Assembly: GCA_900770205.1 (NCBI GenBank)
Contig: CAAGJV010000049.1
Location: 1 to 8,624, forward strand
Length of the DNA stretch: 8,624 bases
DNA from: Desulfovibrionaceae bacterium
Lineage (GTDB): Bacteria; Desulfobacterota; Desulfovibrionia; Desulfovibrionales; Desulfovibrionaceae
Direction: 5' to 3'
The number at the start of each line of letters is the position of its first letter. Within the stretch, counting starts at the first letter, position 1. Made by a program: the position numbers and the translations under genes. Below, in pieces: positions 1 through 6,941 of the stretch. Under the pieces are notes generated by a model, which saw only the letters and a list, made by a program, of their open reading frames with translations, was not told the origin of the DNA and ran no database searches.

Positions 1-519
1 AGCGCCTGTAGGTTCATCGGCGAGAATGATTTCTCCGCCGTTCATCATGGCCCGGGCTATGGAAACTCTTTGCTGCTGCCCTCCGGAAAGTTCATGAGGT
101 TTGTTCTTTGTTTTTTCTTTGAGGCCAAGTTTTGTGAGTAGTTCTTTGGCGCGGGCATTGCGGTCATGTTCATCCATGCCGGCATAAACGGCAGGAAGCG
201 CGGTATTTTCCTGAGCGCTGAGGCTGGAGAGAAGATTGTAGCGCTGAAAGATGAATCCGAATTTTTTTCCTCTCATCCTGGCAAGTTCATCGGAGGAGAG
301 TTCTCCCGTTGCTGTGCCATCGACAAGATAGGCTCCATCCGAGGGGGTGTCGAGACAGCCGAGAATGTTCATCAGCGTTGATTTTCCAGAGCCGGACTGT
401 CCGATGATGGCGACAAAGTCTCCCTTCTCTATGTTCAGACTGATATTTTTCAGCACATGGATACGGTTTTCTCCAACCCCGTAGCATTTGCCGATATTGC
501 GGATTTCAAGCATGGCCAT
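1..519 (-). CDS. macB: MacB-type ABC transporter ATP-binding domain (3' end missing)
   Basis: The open frame gives 173 residues before the contig ends; no stop is reached, so the gene is cut off. The nucleotide-binding domain is nearly whole: Walker A GQSGSGKST at 40-48, Q-loop FQRYNLL with Q92, ABC signature LSGGQQQR at 144-151, and Walker B IILADEPTGA from 164 with catalytic E169. The sequence NILGCLDTPSDG just after Walker A is typical of the MacB/LolD group. In MacB this domain powers a permease with four membrane segments and a large periplasmic domain, which with MacA and an outer-membrane channel exports substrates such as macrolides, peptides or lipoproteins. The start at 519 is preferred over the ATG at 513 because AGGA lies 6 bases upstream of it. 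It lies 50 bases downstream of macA, so both are probably on one transcript. Because the permease part is missing, a separate LolD-like ATPase cannot be excluded, but the macA neighbour favours MacB. Confidence 0.9.
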   Translation of the reverse strand, partial: MAMLEIRNIGKCYGVGENRIHVLKNISLNIEKGDFVAIIGQSGSGKSTLMNILGCLDTPSDGAYLVDGTATGELSSDELARMRGKKFGFIFQRYNLLSSLSAQENTALPAVYAGMDEHDRNARAKELLTKLGLKEKTKNKPHELSGGQQQRVSIARAMMNGGEIILADEPTGA

Positions 520-569
520 GAGAGATCCTGAAAGGTAAGAGTGCGATATGGGGCAGGCGTATGCGGTAC

Positions 570-1778
570 TTAGCGCGGCCTGCGGTTGCTGCGCGGGTTT
601 TCCAGGCTGTTTTGTATTTCAGAAGAAGACATCTGTGTTGCGATAACGCGATCTCCTTCGGAAAGCCCGGAGCGTATCTCCGTCATGACATTATTGGAAA
701 GGCCTGTTTCTACCTTTCGCCTTTCAATGGATCCATCCCTGTTCAGTATTCGCACGCTGCATAGGCCTTCTTTGTTTTCCAGAACCAGGCTGGGGAGAAG
801 AAGCACGTCATCAGCTCGTGCTATTTCAATAACTGTCTGCGTTGTCATGTTGATGCGAAGGATTCCCTCCGGGTTGGGAACAAGAGCCTTGGCATAGTAA
901 TAGATGGCGCTTTTGGTTGAGGATGAGCTTGAACTTGATGATGCGCTGGAAGAACCGGCTGAGGATGAGCTGTCGGAAAGTGTGGTATCTCCAGGATCAA
1001 GGGAAGAAATGGTGGTATGGTATTCCTTCGATGGCTCTCCAAGAAGTGTGTAGCGGACAGGCATCCCTTCTCGAATGAAAGGGATATCTCCTTCAGAAAT
1101 TTCTATTTTTATTTCCATATGCTGCAGATCGGCAATCTGCGCTATTGTCGGCGTTGTCTGATTGGCATTGACGGTCTGTCCTTCTTTAACGGGAACGGAA
1201 ACGATAACTCCATCGAGAGGCGCGACAATTTGTGTATAACCCAGGTTTGTTTCGGCGGTATTGACAGCTATTTCCTGCTGGAGAATCTGCGATTCCATTT
1301 CCGTTACGCTTGCACGGGCTGCAGCAAGGGTGTTTTCGGCATCTTCCAAGTTGGCGCGGGAAGTTGAATCTGTTTTTCTCAGACGCTGCTCTCTGTCATA
1401 CTGCGTCTGCGCAATTTTGAGAGCAATTTTTCTGGACGCCAGTTGAGCCTGATAGGTATTGAGTTTGGCTCGTGCGGTATCGAGATCGTTCTGCCTGGTT
1501 GTAGGATCTATCTGAGCAATGAGATCGCCTTTACTGACTTTCTGGCCAATAACGGCGTTCAGCTTCATAATTTTTCCTGAAGCTTGGGAACCAACAGTGA
1601 CAAGCTTTACAGCATCGATCTGGCCGGTTGCATTGACGTTCTTCTGGATACTTCCTCGAGTAACTGTTTCTGTAAGATAATGGACCTGAGAGGTGCTCTT
1701 TCGTTCCTGATACCACCAGAAGAGGCCTATACCTGCAGCAAGAAGAAAAATGACGGAAAACGTGAGTTTTTTTTTCAT
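570..1778 (-). CDS. macA: MacA-like periplasmic adaptor (membrane fusion protein) of a MacAB pump
   Basis: This is a periplasmic adaptor of 402 residues that would link an inner-membrane MacB to an outer-membrane TolC-type channel. It starts with a lysine-rich MKKK and a single hydrophobic segment at about 5-23, which acts as membrane anchor or signal. A barrel-sandwich (lipoyl-like) half follows, with GSQASGKIMKL near 63. Then comes a long helical hairpin rich in A, Q, E and R (about 95-180), the second lipoyl half with IVAPLDGVIVS near 185, and beta-barrel and membrane-proximal domains. AKALVPNPEG near 296 closely matches the E. coli MacA ARFEVPNPNG region. A serine-rich stretch sits just before it. 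The ATG at 1778 (GAGAG 7 bases upstream) is chosen over an in-frame TTG at 1814. The gene has its own likely promoter and lies 50 bases before macB. The substrate cannot be told from sequence. Confidence 0.9.
   Translation of the reverse strand: MKKKLTFSVIFLLAAGIGLFWWYQERKSTSQVHYLTETVTRGSIQKNVNATGQIDAVKLVTVGSQASGKIMKLNAVIGQKVSKGDLIAQIDPTTRQNDLDTARAKLNTYQAQLASRKIALKIAQTQYDREQRLRKTDSTSRANLEDAENTLAAARASVTEMESQILQQEIAVNTAETNLGYTQIVAPLDGVIVSVPVKEGQTVNANQTTPTIAQIADLQHMEIKIEISEGDIPFIREGMPVRYTLLGEPSKEYHTTISSLDPGDTTLSDSSSSAGSSSASSSSSSSSTKSAIYYYAKALVPNPEGILRINMTTQTVIEIARADDVLLLPSLVLENKEGLCSVRILNRDGSIERRKVETGLSNNVMTEIRSGLSEGDRVIATQMSSSEIQNSLENPRSNRRPR
909..977 (-). other. Serine-rich low-complexity insert inside MacA
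   Basis: Residues 268-290 of the 402-residue MacA contain 17 serines in 23 positions, the rest being D, A, G, T and K. The codons are mixed (TCA, TCC, TCT, AGC and AGT), so this is not a clean trinucleotide repeat. It falls between the beta-barrel strand ending in SSLDPGDTTL and the conserved IYYYAKALVPNPEG strand. E. coli MacA has only a short PTPEKVND-like loop at this place. It is probably a flexible, solvent-exposed loop in the periplasm. Confidence 0.85.
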
Positions 1779-1826
1779 GGAAAGACTCTCTTTTTTATGC
1801 GGATCCAAGAGCAATGATGTTTTTTC

Positions 1827-1855
1827 TCTATATCGAAAAAGAAAAACAGAGTTAA
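1827..1855 (-). promoter_or_regulatory. Candidate sigma70-type promoter for macAB
   Basis: On the minus strand TTAACT (1850-1855, 4 of 6 matches to TTGACA) is followed after exactly 17 bases by TATAGA (1827-1832, 4 of 6 matches to TATAAT). Transcription would begin near 1820 and leave a leader of about 40 bases before the macA ATG. The whole 1779-1949 stretch is AT-rich and lies just after a strong terminator, so a promoter is needed somewhere here. The assignment of these particular hexamers is tentative because AT-rich DNA yields such matches by chance. No clear operator palindrome was recognised. Confidence 0.35.
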
Positions 1856-1949
1856 ATAAAAATTTGTTTCAAAATATTTCTCTTATGTGTGTTTCAGAGA
1901 GAAAAGAAAGAGTATCTATTGATAACCGGGAAGACAGCTATAATTCAAG

Positions 1950-1989
1950 AAAAAACAATTCCGGGTGGGTATGACGCAGCCCGGAATTG
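1950..1989 (-). terminator. Intrinsic terminator after tsaB
   Basis: A perfect 10-bp inverted repeat (1956-1965 with 1980-1989, CAATTCCGGG and its complement) encloses a 14-base loop. On the minus strand the stem is followed at once by six T (1950-1955). It starts 25 bases past the tsaB stop codon. This is a textbook Rho-independent terminator in the direction of the cluster. It separates the housekeeping operon from macAB. Confidence 0.88.
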
Positions 1990-2014
1990 CAGAAAGTTGA
2001 TAGCGGTTTCACAG

Positions 2015-2797
2015 TTAGAAAAGAATATCTGGATTAAGAGGCGCGTGGGTAAGCATTTCCAGATCGTTATGAACAAGTTCCGGAGTACGGCCCTGTGCAC
2101 GAGCTATGGAATCAAGATTTTCTACGGCATCGCAGTCTCTGAGATAGAGAGGGGAAATGTCGGATCCATCCTGCCCATTCCAGTCAATGCGCTGTTCAAT
2201 TCTGAGCAGGGAGGACAGATGGGGGAGAGCATCGTGCCAGAGGACGCGCTGGGAAGATGATACGATATTTTTCAAAAAATCCTGATTGCTGTTCACAGCA
2301 CTGCCGAGAAGAAAGTTCGCGTTTTTAATAGCTGCTTCTGCAGCAGTCGATGGAAATGGGAGAAGAAAGTTGTTTTGCAAAGGCTGAGGAAAACCCGATT
2401 CATCGGCAAGGAAGAATGCCCCGTAGGCTAACCCTTGACGGGCATTGACGAGAACAAGAGTTTTTTCTCCGGGGAGTGCTGGAACATTGGCCGCTATGCA
2501 TTGCAGATAGGGGAGCGGAGCCTGCTTTGCCTTTACAGCGCGGGCAAGGCCGGCTGAAGTGGTAAGGCCTATGCGGAGCCCTGTAAAATTTCCCGGACCG
2601 GCTACGCAGGCAATGCGCCTTATGGTTTCCGGTTCAGTTCCCAAAGCTGTACACGCTTTGCGCAGGGCCGGGGCCAAAAGCTCAGTACCGCCGCGCTGTG
2701 CCAGCCAGTCTTCGCCGCACAGAACGGCTCCATCTTCGCACAAGGCAAACTGTATGCGTTTTTCTGCCGTATTTAAAAGAAGCGTGAGGTCTCGCAT
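2015..2797 (-). CDS. tsaB: tRNA threonylcarbamoyladenosine biosynthesis protein TsaB
   Basis: TsaB is the non-catalytic ASKHA-fold partner of TsaD. With TsaC and TsaE it makes the t6A modification at position 37 of ANN-reading tRNAs in the cytoplasm. The 260-residue product carries the family hallmark GPGNFTGLRIG at about 67-77, a close variant of GPGSFTGLRIG, followed by a helix with SAGLARAV. The first beta strand reads LLLNTAEKRIQFAL, where many members have DT instead of NT. The ATG at 2797 is preferred because CAGG overlaps the end of rseP 8 bases upstream. A GTG at 2815 would lie inside rseP and has no Shine-Dalgarno sequence. The start is only 5 bases after the rseP stop, so the two are co-transcribed and probably translationally linked. 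An intrinsic terminator follows the gene. The C-terminal half is weakly conserved, as is usual for the family. Confidence 0.9.
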   Translation of the reverse strand: MRDLTLLLNTAEKRIQFALCEDGAVLCGEDWLAQRGGTELLAPALRKACTALGTEPETIRRIACVAGPGNFTGLRIGLTTSAGLARAVKAKQAPLPYLQCIAANVPALPGEKTLVLVNARQGLAYGAFFLADESGFPQPLQNNFLLPFPSTAAEAAIKNANFLLGSAVNSNQDFLKNIVSSSQRVLWHDALPHLSSLLRIEQRIDWNGQDGSDISPLYLRDCDAVENLDSIARAQGRTPELVHNDLEMLTHAPLNPDILF

Positions 2798-2802
2798 GCC
2801 GC

Positions 2803-3897
2803 TTACCTGAACCACCGCATGACATCATTGAACGTGGCGAAAACCATGAGGGCAATGAGGAGTCCTGCCCCTGCCTTCATGGACCATTCCTGTATTTTTT
2901 CCGGGACAGGGCGCCGGATCACAATTTCGATGATGCAGAAGAGAATGGCTCCTCCATCCAGCACCGGAATGGGAAAAAGATTGAGCAGCCCCAGGTTAAC
3001 GCTGATAAGCGCAGTAAGGAGCAGGAGGGGAACAATACCTGCCTCAGCCTGCTGCCCGAGCATCTGGGCAATAAGGATGGGGCCTCCTACCGAATCGGCT
3101 GCAACGGAACCGGTGATCATTTTTTTTATTCCGGTAAGAGTGATATCGATCATGTTCCATGTCTGCCTCAGACCAAGGGAAGCAGACTCCAGAAATGTTT
3201 TTTTCTCATATCGCACGGAGCCGGAAGCCTGTACGCCAATAAGCCAGGCCGTTTCCTTTTCTCCAAAAATATTGGTTCGTTCGCTGCGGGTAGGAGTCAT
3301 CTCAAAAAGATGTTTTTTTCCTTCGCGCTGAACTTCAACTTTTAGAGTGCGGCCTTCTGAGGCTCCAACGATTTCAGGAACCTGTGACCAGCGGTTGATA
3401 GCTGTGCCATCGATAGATGAAACCATGTCTCCAGGAAGAATACCTGCCTGCTCCGCAGCGCTTCCTGGAATGACGGATCCGACATGAGGCAGGGGGACAG
3501 CCATTCCGGCCGAAAGAGTAAGCCCCCAGTAGATCATCCATGCTATGATAAGATTCATGAAAGGTCCTGCAAAGGCGATGATAAGCCTCTGCCATGCAGG
3601 GCGGTTGTTGACGGCTTCCTCCTGGCTGAAACCGAGGCTTTCCACTTCGTTGCTGTATTCTCCCACGCCGGAGACGTACCCCCCGAAGGGAAGCCATGAA
3701 AGCCGATATTCTGTTTTGCCTTTTTTGAAGCTGCAGAGCTTTGGCCCCATACCGATGGAAAAGGTGATGACGCCAACCTTGAATGCTCGAAAGGCAAGAA
3801 AGTGACCGAGTTCATGAAAAAAGATAAGCCCGCCGAAAACAAGGACCACGGCCAGGGCAGCATCCCAGTAGGAAAGATAATGAAGGAGAGATTGCAT
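2803..3897 (-). CDS. rseP: RseP-type site-2 zinc metalloprotease
   Basis: RseP is an inner-membrane protease that cuts transmembrane segments, classically the anti-sigma factor RseA after DegS cleavage, and clears remnant signal peptides. The 364-residue form shows the zinc motif HELGH at 28-32 in the first membrane helix and FGGYV near 71. One PDZ domain spans about 136-200, with GSVIPGSAAEQAGILPGD. The third zinc ligand lies in NLFPIPVLDGG near 306-316, and a last hydrophobic helix precedes NDVMRWFR. One PDZ domain is fewer than the two in E. coli RseP and matches the shorter family members. The ATG at 3897 has GGAA 4 bases upstream and puts the first helix at the N-terminus. An ATG at 3969 would add 24 mostly hydrophobic residues and overlap dxr by 13 bases, but its AGGA abuts the start codon. 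The N-terminus is therefore the uncertain part. No sigma-E or RseA gene is in the window. Confidence 0.93.
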   Translation of the reverse strand: MQSLLHYLSYWDAALAVVLVFGGLIFFHELGHFLAFRAFKVGVITFSIGMGPKLCSFKKGKTEYRLSWLPFGGYVSGVGEYSNEVESLGFSQEEAVNNRPAWQRLIIAFAGPFMNLIIAWMIYWGLTLSAGMAVPLPHVGSVIPGSAAEQAGILPGDMVSSIDGTAINRWSQVPEIVGASEGRTLKVEVQREGKKHLFEMTPTRSERTNIFGEKETAWLIGVQASGSVRYEKKTFLESASLGLRQTWNMIDITLTGIKKMITGSVAADSVGGPILIAQMLGQQAEAGIVPLLLLTALISVNLGLLNLFPIPVLDGGAILFCIIEIVIRRPVPEKIQEWSMKAGAGLLIALMVFATFNDVMRWFR

Positions 3898-3956
3898 AGT
3901 ATTCCATAGGCAGCTTATGCCGCCTGCTGAGGTTGAAAAAAGCATGAAAAGGCTGG

Positions 3957-5213
3957 TTAGAAATGCCATTCCTGGGCTTTTTTACGGGTGTTGCTGTCTA
4001 CTTTCTCCATGTGTTCAAGAATATGCTTTGTCTGCAGGAAAACATCGTTTTCATCAAGAGAGGGAAGGTTTGCGGGCGAAGCATCGTCGAGTATATCCCT
4101 TATCAGCAGGGGGATAGAGGAAAAGGGAATGCTTCCGTTAAGAAAACGCGCAACGGCGACTTCATTGGCGGCATTGAGTTCAATGGTATGCCTTTCGGAA
4201 AAGGCACGGCAGGCCAGGTCAAGGCATGGGAATACGTCTCTGCGAGGTTTCTCAAAGGTAAGAGCAGAAAGGGCACAAAGATCGAGGGAAGCGATATTGG
4301 TTACCCTGCTGTCAAGAAGATAAGGCCAGGAAAGACATCCGGCAATGGGGACGCGCATATCCGGTACGGCAAAATGTCCCATCATTGAGCCGTCGCGGAA
4401 TTCAACGAGCGAGTGTATAATGGATTGCGGATGAACGATAACATCGACGTCTTCCACTGGCATCTGATAAAGCTGGCATGCTTCGATGACTTCCATGCCT
4501 TTGTTCATGAGCGTAGCAGAATCTATGGAAATTTTCGTACCCATGTTCCAGCTTGGGTGGCGCAGCGCATCTTCCGGTGAGATGTTCTTCATCTGGTCTG
4601 CACTCCATGTGCGGAAGGGGCCTCCGGAGGCAGTAAGTACAAGACGCCTTACCTCAGAGTTTTTTCGACCCCGTATTCCTTCGAACAGCGCGAAGTGTTC
4701 GGAATCGACAGGGAGGATGATGGCACCGGTGTATCTGCAGAGGAAGCGAAGAAGATCTCCGGCAAGGACAAGAGATTCCTTATTGGCCAGGCAGATGGTT
4801 TTGCCTGCCAGTGCGGCGGAGACGGTGGCCCTCAGGCCTGCAGCCCCCATTTGTGCGGAGACAACAGTATCGATATCATCCAGAGAAGCGAGAGCGGCAT
4901 AGCCTTCCTGCCCGCAAAAAATTTCCGGATGATAGTCGGAGGGAAGCTGGCTGCGCAGAGCATCTCTTCCGTTGGGGCCGTCTTTTTCCTGAATGGCAAG
5001 GAAGGGAGGACGCCACAGATCTGCCTGGCGGGCCAGGAGGGATATGTTTTTTCCTGCAGCAAGAGCGCGAACATGAAAGCGGTTGTTTTTGCGCCATGCC
5101 TCCAGAACACGAAGAGTATTTGTTCCGATGGAGCCGGTACAGCCCATGATCGCTATATGCCGGGGAAAGGGAAGAGTATCGCGTTCATCGGGGATTTTAC
5201 TGATATATTCCAT
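3957..5213 (-). CDS. dxr: 1-deoxy-D-xylulose 5-phosphate reductoisomerase
   Basis: Dxr (IspC) converts DXP to 2-C-methyl-D-erythritol 4-phosphate with NADPH and a divalent metal. It is the committed step of the MEP isoprenoid pathway and the target of fosmidomycin. Visible motifs in the 418-residue form are the NADPH loop GCTGSIG at 24-30, LANKESLV near 142, metal ligands D170 and E172 in PVDSEH, and TASGGPFR near 194. HPSWNMGTKISIDSATLMNKGMEVIEA is present in full, with H219, N237, K238 and metal ligand E241. HPQSIIHSLVEF and ELNAANEVAVARF follow. All the active-site residues I can align to the E. coli enzyme are kept. The residues after DSEH are FALFE rather than NAIFQ. The ATG at 5213 is taken because the in-frame TTG at 5234 has no Shine-Dalgarno sequence, but the ATG's own ribosome site is also weak. 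About 20 residues precede the usual N-terminus. It lies 66 bases after cdsA. Confidence 0.95.
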   Translation of the reverse strand: MEYISKIPDERDTLPFPRHIAIMGCTGSIGTNTLRVLEAWRKNNRFHVRALAAGKNISLLARQADLWRPPFLAIQEKDGPNGRDALRSQLPSDYHPEIFCGQEGYAALASLDDIDTVVSAQMGAAGLRATVSAALAGKTICLANKESLVLAGDLLRFLCRYTGAIILPVDSEHFALFEGIRGRKNSEVRRLVLTASGGPFRTWSADQMKNISPEDALRHPSWNMGTKISIDSATLMNKGMEVIEACQLYQMPVEDVDVIVHPQSIIHSLVEFRDGSMMGHFAVPDMRVPIAGCLSWPYLLDSRVTNIASLDLCALSALTFEKPRRDVFPCLDLACRAFSERHTIELNAANEVAVARFLNGSIPFSSIPLLIRDILDDASPANLPSLDENDVFLQTKHILEHMEKVDSNTRKKAQEWHF

Positions 5214-5279
5214 AATTATGAAGAATTGCTGCAAATTTTTGCTGTGTAGGATGCTTCAGGGCGGAGAGAAAAGAAAAAC

Positions 5280-6095
5280 CTATTGAAAAAATGGATAAAG
5301 GGCAGAGACGACGGCGTAGCTTCCAATGCAGAAGGAGATGCTGTCGAGCCTGTCAAGAACTCCTCCGTGTCCAGGAAGAAGGTGGCTGGAATCTTTAACA
5401 TTCGCCGCTCTCTTGAGAGCAGATTCAAAAAAATCTCCGAGCTGCGCCATGACGCCCATTCCAGTTCCCAGCAGGGCAAAGGCCCAGATGGGGGCAGCAC
5501 CGCATATTCTTCCCAAGATGGCAGTGACTGCAATGGCTGCTGCGAGTCCGGCAATGGCTCCTTCAATGCTTTTTTTGGGGCTTACCCCGGGCCAGATAGG
5601 ATGCTTGCCGAAGCATACGCCGCAGAAGTACGCCGCCATATCTGACGCGGCTGGAACCAGAACGACAAGAAGCTGTTCCCAGCGATTAAAATGCATGGCC
5701 GGTGCCATGAGTAATGGCATATACACGAGGCCGCAGATAATGATGGATGCACGGTTCAGAGATGCGAGAGTTTTCTCTCTGCTCCAGAGAATAAGAGCAT
5801 AAAGAGCCGAAATCATGACGCAGAACGCAAGAACAAGATGGAGAGGTACGGAAGGGAGAAGGGATGCTGCGGCAAGAGAACATGCTCCAAGAATGAGCCC
5901 CAGAAATTTCATTCCCCAGCAGCCTGCCGGTTGAAAAAGAAAAAGAAATTCTCCCAGGCCAATGAGGGAAAGCACTCCGACAAGCGCATGGACATACAGT
6001 CCGCCCATGACCCAGGCTGCAATAAGAACAACAGCGAGAACAACGGCTGTAGCAAGACGGACATTAAGGGCTGCGGCAGAAAATTTGCTATTCAT
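5280..6095 (-). CDS. cdsA: Phosphatidate cytidylyltransferase (CDP-diacylglycerol synthase)
   Basis: CdsA makes CDP-diacylglycerol from CTP and phosphatidic acid in the inner membrane, feeding all phospholipid synthesis. The 271-residue product is mostly hydrophobic with about seven or eight likely membrane segments. The C-terminal half holds the family signature: AASDMAAYFCG near 149, SPKKSIEGAIAG at 172, QLGDFFESALKRAANVKDS from 218, and PGHGGVLDRLDS ending near 252. The conserved Asp residues of the Mg-binding sites (SD, GD, LDRLDS) are present. The start at 6095 is chosen over upstream in-frame codons because AAGGA lies 7 bases before it and it yields the normal length. It overlaps the end of uppS by 8 bases, so translation of the two is likely coupled. 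Confidence 0.95.
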   Translation of the reverse strand: MNSKFSAAALNVRLATAVVLAVVLIAAWVMGGLYVHALVGVLSLIGLGEFLFLFQPAGCWGMKFLGLILGACSLAAASLLPSVPLHLVLAFCVMISALYALILWSREKTLASLNRASIIICGLVYMPLLMAPAMHFNRWEQLLVVLVPAASDMAAYFCGVCFGKHPIWPGVSPKKSIEGAIAGLAAAIAVTAILGRICGAAPIWAFALLGTGMGVMAQLGDFFESALKRAANVKDSSHLLPGHGGVLDRLDSISFCIGSYAVVSALYPFFQ

Positions 6096-6828
6096 GAAGA
6101 ATTCCTTCGGCATTCTGCTGAATGTCGAGCTGGTCGTTGGTTTTTCCGAAACGGCGTATGCGGCTTTTGTAGCTTTCAAGGGCCTTATTTAGTTCTTCCG
6201 GGCCGAAATCCGGCCATAGGACAGGCGTGAAATAGAATTCCGAATAGGCGCTTTGGAAAAGAAGAAAATTACTGATGCGTTCTTCCCCGCTGGTGCGGAT
6301 GATCAGGTCGGGATCAGGAATGTCCGGTGCATAGAAAAAAGAGCGGAATTTTGATTCATCAAGTTCCTCCGGCTGCAGTTGGGCACGAAGTGCATGCCTT
6401 GCCGCCCTGAGGATTTCATCCTTGCCAGAATAGTTTACGGCAAGAGTGAGTACAAGAGATGTATTGGCAGCAGTTTTATTGATTGCATATTCAAGAGCAT
6501 GGCGCAGAGCAAAAGGGAGGCCGTCACTATCTCCTATGAAGGAAAGGCGTATGTTGCCTTTCATGAGTTCCGGCAGTTCCTGGCGGAGAAAGCGCAAAAA
6601 GAGATCAAAAAGAAATTTTACTTCTTTTTCTGGTCGTTGCCAGTTTTCCTTTGAAAATGCGTATACGGTAACGTACGCTATTCCCCTTTTCTGACATTCC
6701 CGGACGAGAGTTCGCACGGCATCAACGCCGGCGAGGTGGCCTTCGCTGCGCGGCAGGTTTCTTTTTTTTGCCCAGCGCCCGTTACCGTCCATGATGACTG
6801 CGATATGCTGAGGCGTTTTATCACTCAT
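6088..6828 (-). CDS. uppS: Undecaprenyl diphosphate synthase (cis-prenyltransferase)
   Basis: UppS extends farnesyl diphosphate with eight isopentenyl diphosphate units in cis to make C55 undecaprenyl diphosphate, the lipid carrier for peptidoglycan, O-antigen and other wall polymers. It is a cytosolic, membrane-associated homodimer. The 246 residues show HIAVIMDGNGRWA with catalytic D14, GHLAG with H31, and YAFSKENWQRP near 56. RTSGEERISNFLLFQSAYSE from 178 contains R178, R184 and E197, the counterparts of E. coli R194, R200 and E213. Length is normal. The usual NYGGR motif reads NYSGK here. GGA lies 6 bases before the ATG. It follows frr after 113 bases that contain a terminator-like hairpin, and it overlaps cdsA. 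Confidence 0.96.
   Translation of the reverse strand: MSDKTPQHIAVIMDGNGRWAKKRNLPRSEGHLAGVDAVRTLVRECQKRGIAYVTVYAFSKENWQRPEKEVKFLFDLFLRFLRQELPELMKGNIRLSFIGDSDGLPFALRHALEYAINKTAANTSLVLTLAVNYSGKDEILRAARHALRAQLQPEELDESKFRSFFYAPDIPDPDLIIRTSGEERISNFLLFQSAYSEFYFTPVLWPDFGPEELNKALESYKSRIRRFGKTNDQLDIQQNAEGILHE
6103..6107 (-). promoter_or_regulatory. Ribosome binding site of cdsA inside uppS
   Basis: AAGGA on the minus strand sits 7 bases before the cdsA ATG at 6095, within the last codons of uppS (GAA GGA ATT CTT CAT GAA TAG). It decides the cdsA start and ties cdsA initiation to ribosomes finishing uppS. Confidence 0.75.
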
Positions 6829-6896
6829 ACGTTTTCCATCACAATTACCTTAAAAATGTCAAGGGTGAGTCATTTTTCTATGATAGGGCAGAATGG

Positions 6897-6934
6897 AAAA
6901 GGCAGCAGAATACATTGAGGGGTATTCTGCCGCC
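6897..6934 (-). terminator. Terminator-like hairpin between frr and uppS
   Basis: Arms 6901-6913 and 6922-6934 form a 13-bp stem on the minus-strand RNA (GGCGGCAGAAUAC with GUAUUCUGCUGCC), including one G-U pair, around an 8-base loop. Four T follow (6897-6900), then CC. The stem starts 7 bases past the frr stop codon. The stem is strong but the U tract is short, so it may end transcription fully, end it partly, or protect the 3' end of the pyrH-frr RNA. Confidence 0.65.
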
Positions 6935-6941
6935 TGACCAT

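Noticed and set aside
1913..1924. TATC-TATT-GATA inverted repeat upstream of macA, as a regulator binding site.
   Set aside because: Four-base arms in AT-rich DNA are expected by chance, and no regulator gene is nearby to support it.
2819..3331. A 170-codon plus-strand open frame opposite rseP.
   Set aside because: Antisense to clear RseP domains, with no recognisable motif; a shadow frame.
5231..5242. Small inverted repeat GCAAA-TT-TTTGC between cdsA and dxr, as a terminator or operator.
   Set aside because: Arms of only five AT-rich base pairs with no T tract; likely chance.
4695..5249. A 184-codon plus-strand open frame opposite dxr.
   Set aside because: It lies entirely antisense to a well-supported dxr, has no family resemblance and no ribosome site that I can see; it arises from the codon composition of the real gene.
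6857..6862. A perfect TTGACA hexamer on the minus strand upstream of uppS, as a promoter.
   Set aside because: No acceptable -10 box lies 16-18 bases downstream (the bases there read about ATGGAA), and transcription would start within or past the uppS start codon.
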